From Solirubrobacteraceae bacterium (GTDB lineage: Bacteria; Actinomycetota; Thermoleophilia; Solirubrobacterales; Solirubrobacteraceae): a stretch of 9,440 bases of DNA. The translations under genes and the position numbers were made by a program. The notes beneath the pieces were generated by a model. That model saw only the letters and a program-made list of their open reading frames with translations, made no database searches and was not told the origin of the DNA. The stretch is from contig JASLDD010000194.1 of the NCBI GenBank assembly GCA_030151725.1, forward strand, positions 1 through 9,440. The letters are read 5' to 3'. Within the stretch, counting starts at the first letter, position 1; every line of letters begins with the position of its first letter. Of this stretch, positions 7,053 through 9,440 are shown piece after piece.

Positions 7053-7121
7053 GCTGGATGCATCATAGGCCATGTCGTCGCTCTTCGCGGCGAGACGTTT
7101 CGGCTCGCGCTCTTGAGTCGA

Positions 7122-7610
7122 TCAGCGGGCCGCGATGAACTCCCAGCCGTGGCGAGTCGCGCTCGCCAGCGCGTCCGCAAGGTCAATCCTTTCCTCGGGC
7201 CCGTTCACGCCCGCCTCGAGGAAGAACCGCTCCATCCCTGCCGGGCTGAACAGCACGATCCGACGACCTGTCTCGGGACCCACGTTGGCGCCCGAATGAA
7301 CCTGACCCCGCCGGATATGAATGGTGTCCCCCGGCAACAGGCGCGATCCGACGCCCTCGACGTCCATCTCGAACTCGCCCTCCACAATGTGGATCGTCTC
7401 GGCCGCATCCCGATGCAGATGAGCCGGCAGCGACCACCCGGCCGGCGGCTCATCCACCAGCATGCAAAACGCGCCATCCGTGTCCTCCGAGCCCAGACGG
7501 ACCTCGGTGCGCACCCCACCCGGCATCCATACAACGCGAGACTCGGCGCCCACACGTGGAACATAACGCCCGACCTCGCCCGGGCGCGAATCCGAGACGA
7601 CCCCACCCAA
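7122..7610 (-). CDS. Small cupin-domain protein of unknown function
   Basis: About 162 residues forming one cupin_2-type beta barrel. Cupin motif 1 reads PAHLHRDAAETIHIVEGEFEM (two His, Glu and the following Gly), and motif 2 reads GDTIHIRRGQVHSGAN, so the His/His/Glu/His metal set is complete. The C-terminal section, VLFSPAGMERFFLEAG, resembles cupins annotated as quercetinase-like or stress-related, but no substrate can be assigned. No signal peptide or membrane segment. The start is uncertain: TTG at 7610 has GGAG five bases upstream; GTG at 7616 and an in-frame ATG at 7712 are alternatives, though residues before 7616 look non-coding. It lies alone between guaA and rplM, separated by terminator-like hairpins on both sides, so it is probably a single-gene unit unrelated to its neighbours. 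Confidence 0.85.
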   Translation of the reverse strand: MGGVVSDSRPGEVGRYVPRVGAESRVVWMPGGVRTEVRLGSEDTDGAFCMLVDEPPAGWSLPAHLHRDAAETIHIVEGEFEMDVEGVGSRLLPGDTIHIRRGQVHSGANVGPETGRRIVLFSPAGMERFFLEAGVNGPEERIDLADALASATRHGWEFIAAR

Positions 7611-7667
7611 GCTCACTCCGCACGCAACACGACAGCTGCGGTGACCGGCGCTGCTACGGCTGGTGGA

Positions 7668-7689
7668 GGGACACGCGAAAGCGTCTCCC
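7668..7689. other. Hairpin with GAAA loop in the guaA-cupin gap
   Basis: GGGA/TCCC and ACGC/GCGT form an 8-bp stem with one C-C mismatch and a GAAA loop on the plus strand (TTTC on minus). It sits just past the T-run of the guaA terminator. No T-run follows it on the minus strand. If transcribed on plus it would have a stable GNRA tetraloop, but I see no plus-strand gene for it to serve. Confidence 0.4.
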
Positions 7690-7731
7690 AAAAAACGACT
7701 CCGACCAAGCACTCAGGGGGACGATTGGTCG
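7690..7731 (-). terminator. Intrinsic terminator of guaA
   Basis: On the minus strand CGACCAA (7725-7731) pairs perfectly with TTGGTCG (7702-7708) around a 16-base loop containing CCCCC. Six bases later comes a run of six T (7690-7695). A competing pairing AACGAC/GTCGTT ends right at the T-run. This ends a guaA 3' untranslated region of about 135 bases. Confidence 0.6.
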
Positions 7732-7733
7732 TT

Positions 7734-7824
7734 CCTGGCAAGGACGCAGCGAGCGAAATGTGCTTTGCACATGAGCGAACGAGGACACAGCCAGGGGCGA
7801 GCAGGCGTCCACCTGAGCCGCCTG
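7734..7824 (-). other. Structured region downstream of guaA (nested and single hairpins)
   Basis: Two elements fold here. Next to the guaA stop, CAGGCG/CGCCTG (7802-7807 and 7819-7824) makes a 6-bp hairpin. Beyond it, CCTGGC (7734-7739) pairs with GCCAGG (7790-7795) around a perfect inner hairpin ATGTGC-TTT-GCACAT (7758-7772). The inner hairpin is flanked on both sides by the direct repeat GAGCGAA (7751-7757, 7773-7779), and GGACGCAG/GGACACAG repeat further out. No tRNA, tmRNA, SRP RNA or riboswitch signature was found. It may be a 3'UTR element, a small RNA or one copy of a dispersed palindromic repeat. Confidence 0.4.
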
Positions 7825-7826
7825 AG

Positions 7827-9434
7827 TTACTCCCACTCGATGGTTCCTGGCGGCTTCGACGTTATGTCAAGCACCACCCGGTTGACCTCGCGCAGCTCGT
7901 TGATCATGCGTGAAGCGATCGTCTCGAGCAGGTCGTAGGGCAGGCGAGCCCAGTCGGCTGTCATGGCGTCGTCGCTCGTCACAGCGCGCACGACGACCAC
8001 GTATCCGTAGGTGCGCTCGTCTCCCTGCACGCCCACTGTGCGTACGTCGGGCAGCACGCAGAAGGACTGCCACAGTTCGCGGTAGAGGCCCGCTTTGCGG
8101 ATCTCCTCCTGCAGTATGTGGTCGGCCTCGCGCAGCACGTCCAGGCGCTCCTTAGTCGCTTCGCCGCCCACCACGCGGATGGCAAGGCCGGGGCCGGGGA
8201 AGGGCTGGCGCCACACCAGGCGCTCGGGCAGCCCCAGCTCGGCTCCCACCGCGCGAACCTCGTCCTTGAAAAGCGCTCTCAGCGGCTCCACCAGCTCGAA
8301 CTGCAGATCGTCGGGCAGGCCGCCCACGTTGTGGTGGGACTTGATCGTCGCCGCACCCGTCCCGCCGCCGGACTCGATCACGTCGGAGTACAGAGTTCCC
8401 TGGACCAGGAAGCGGGCGTCCTCTCCCCCGCTCGCCCCCGCAAGTCTCCCTGCCTCCTCCTCGAAGACCCTGATGAACTCAGCGCCGATCGCTTTGCGCT
8501 TGGCCTCCGGCTCCGTCACCCCTTTGAGCTTGTCCAGGAAGCGCGTCTCCGCATCCACCGCCACCAGCGGCACCTTGAACGTGTCGCGGAACGTCTTGAC
8601 CACCTGCTCGCCCTCGTCCTTGCGCATCAGGCCGTGGTCCACGAACACGCACGTCAGCTGCTCGCCCACCGCCCTGTGCACCAGCAGCGCAGCCACCGAG
8701 GAGTCGACGCCGCCCGAGAGGCCGCAGATCACGCTGCCGTCGCCCACCTGCTCGCGAATGCGCCGGATCTGTTCCTCCACGATCGACGCCGCCGACCACG
8801 TGGGCTCGCAGTCGCACACCTCTGTCAAAAAGCGCGTGAGGATCTCCTGCCCGTATGGGGTGTGGACGACCTCGGGGTGGAACTGGATGCCGTAGATCTG
8901 ATGCTCGGCGTCCTCCACCGCCGCCACCGGCGAGCTGCTCGAGGACGCCAGCGCCTTGAACCCCGGCGGCGCCTCGTAGACGGTGTCGCGGTGAGACATC
9001 CAGCACGTCTGCTCCTTGGGCATCCCTTTGAGCAGCACCCCTGGATCGGAGACCAGCAGGTCCGAGCGGCCGAACTCGCCCACCTCCGCCTCCTCCACCC
9101 TGCCACCCAGCGTGTGCACGAGCAGCTGCATGCCGTAACAGATGCCCATCACCGGGACGCCCAACTCCAGCAGGCCTCTATCCAGTGGCGGCGCGCCCTC
9201 CGCATACACCGACGCGGGCCCACCCGAGAGGATGATGCCGCGCGGCTTGCGCCTGGCGATCTCCTCCAGCGGAACATGGTGCGGCAAGAGCTCAGAGAAC
9301 ACCCCGCAGTCGCGCACCCTGCGTGCGATCAGCTGCGAGTACTGCCCGCCGTAGTCGAGCACCACGACCTCCTCGGTGGCGCCGGGCGCGAGTGGCTCGG
9401 CGGGCGCCACGACGGCAGGCGTGTTGGTCGCCAC
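7827..9434 (-). CDS. guaA: GMP synthase (glutamine-hydrolysing)
   Basis: Makes GMP from XMP, ATP and glutamine, the last step of de novo guanine nucleotide synthesis; cytoplasmic. It has 535 residues against the usual 510-525. The class I glutaminase domain has VVVLDYGGQYSQLIARRVRD, GICYGMQ with nucleophile C99, and YGIQFHPEV with H186 and E188. The ATP-pyrophosphatase domain has the P-loop GLSGGVDSS (238-246). The C-terminal dimerisation domain runs from QGTLYSDVIESGG and KSHHNVGGLP through WRQPFPGPGLAIR to the invariant end KPPGTIEWE. All catalytic residues are present. The GTG at 9434 is likely the start, giving a 22-residue lead before the domain, but only six bases lie upstream in the window and they hold no in-frame stop, so a start further right cannot be excluded. 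Confidence 0.97.
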   Translation of the reverse strand: MATNTPAVVAPAEPLAPGATEEVVVLDYGGQYSQLIARRVRDCGVFSELLPHHVPLEEIARRKPRGIILSGGPASVYAEGAPPLDRGLLELGVPVMGICYGMQLLVHTLGGRVEEAEVGEFGRSDLLVSDPGVLLKGMPKEQTCWMSHRDTVYEAPPGFKALASSSSSPVAAVEDAEHQIYGIQFHPEVVHTPYGQEILTRFLTEVCDCEPTWSAASIVEEQIRRIREQVGDGSVICGLSGGVDSSVAALLVHRAVGEQLTCVFVDHGLMRKDEGEQVVKTFRDTFKVPLVAVDAETRFLDKLKGVTEPEAKRKAIGAEFIRVFEEEAGRLAGASGGEDARFLVQGTLYSDVIESGGGTGAATIKSHHNVGGLPDDLQFELVEPLRALFKDEVRAVGAELGLPERLVWRQPFPGPGLAIRVVGGEATKERLDVLREADHILQEEIRKAGLYRELWQSFCVLPDVRTVGVQGDERTYGYVVVVRAVTSDDAMTADWARLPYDLLETIASRMINELREVNRVVLDITSKPPGTIEWE

Positions 9435-9440
9435 TAGTCG

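Noticed and set aside
7022..7073. Longer rplM starting at ATG 7073
   Set aside because: The extra 17 residues do not resemble an L13 N-terminus, and their DNA is taken up by the terminator-like hairpin and its T-run.
7660..7695. Possible tRNA or tmRNA 3' end, because the minus strand reads CCCTCCACCA
   Set aside because: No TTCRA T-loop, no acceptor partner strand and no anticodon arm. The local fold is a simple hairpin with a four-base loop.
6075..7913. Plus-strand open frame of 612 codons across rpsI, rplM and the cupin gene
   Set aside because: It runs antisense to three well-supported genes, is made of Arg/Pro/Ala-rich sequence with no domain, and spans two gene gaps. It is a by-product of high GC.
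8118..9437. Plus-strand open frame of 439 codons opposite guaA
   Set aside because: It mirrors the guaA reading frame, with His/Arg/Leu-rich low-information sequence and no recognisable motif.

Overview
This is a 9.4 kb stretch of a high-GC bacterial chromosome in which every believable gene lies on the minus strand, so transcription runs from the right end of the window to the left. The gene order (guaA, a cupin gene, rplM, rpsI, glmM, glmS, nnr, alr) and protein features such as the acidic N-terminal tail on ribosomal protein S9 point to an actinobacterium. My best guess is class Thermoleophilia (Solirubrobacterales-like); this rests on gene order, GC content and protein style, not on a database match. 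It is a core, housekeeping region. No mobile element, CRISPR array, tRNA or rRNA was seen.

Layout from right to left. guaA (GMP synthase) fills 7827-9434. It is followed by about 216 bases without a gene that hold several hairpins and a good intrinsic terminator. Next is a small cupin protein (7122-7610), then a short leader with a terminator-like hairpin just before rplM. rplM (ribosomal protein L13) and rpsI (ribosomal protein S9) overlap by one base. glmM starts 22 bases after rpsI, and glmS follows glmM after 42 bases. The gene for the bifunctional NAD(P)HX repair enzyme (nnr) follows; it is broken by a frameshift in its epimerase half. alr (alanine racemase) overlaps the end of nnr by 8 bases and runs off the left end.

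How the genes fit together: rplM and rpsI make one protein of each ribosomal subunit. GlmS and GlmM catalyse two successive steps toward UDP-GlcNAc (fructose-6-P to glucosamine-6-P to glucosamine-1-P). Alr makes D-alanine for the peptide stem, so glmM, glmS and alr all feed peptidoglycan synthesis. Nnr repairs damaged NAD(P)H. Streptomyces and relatives keep a similar cluster (rplM-rpsI-glmM ... glmS ... nnr-alr), but here no acpS or coaA gene lies between these members.

I do not see a wholly new system. The points most worth a second look are: a 170-residue, almost purely acidic, internally duplicated N-terminal extension on ribosomal protein S9; the nnr frameshift; a densely folded guaA 3' region; a terminator-like hairpin six bases ahead of the rplM start; and a possible leaderless extended -10 promoter directly in front of glmS.
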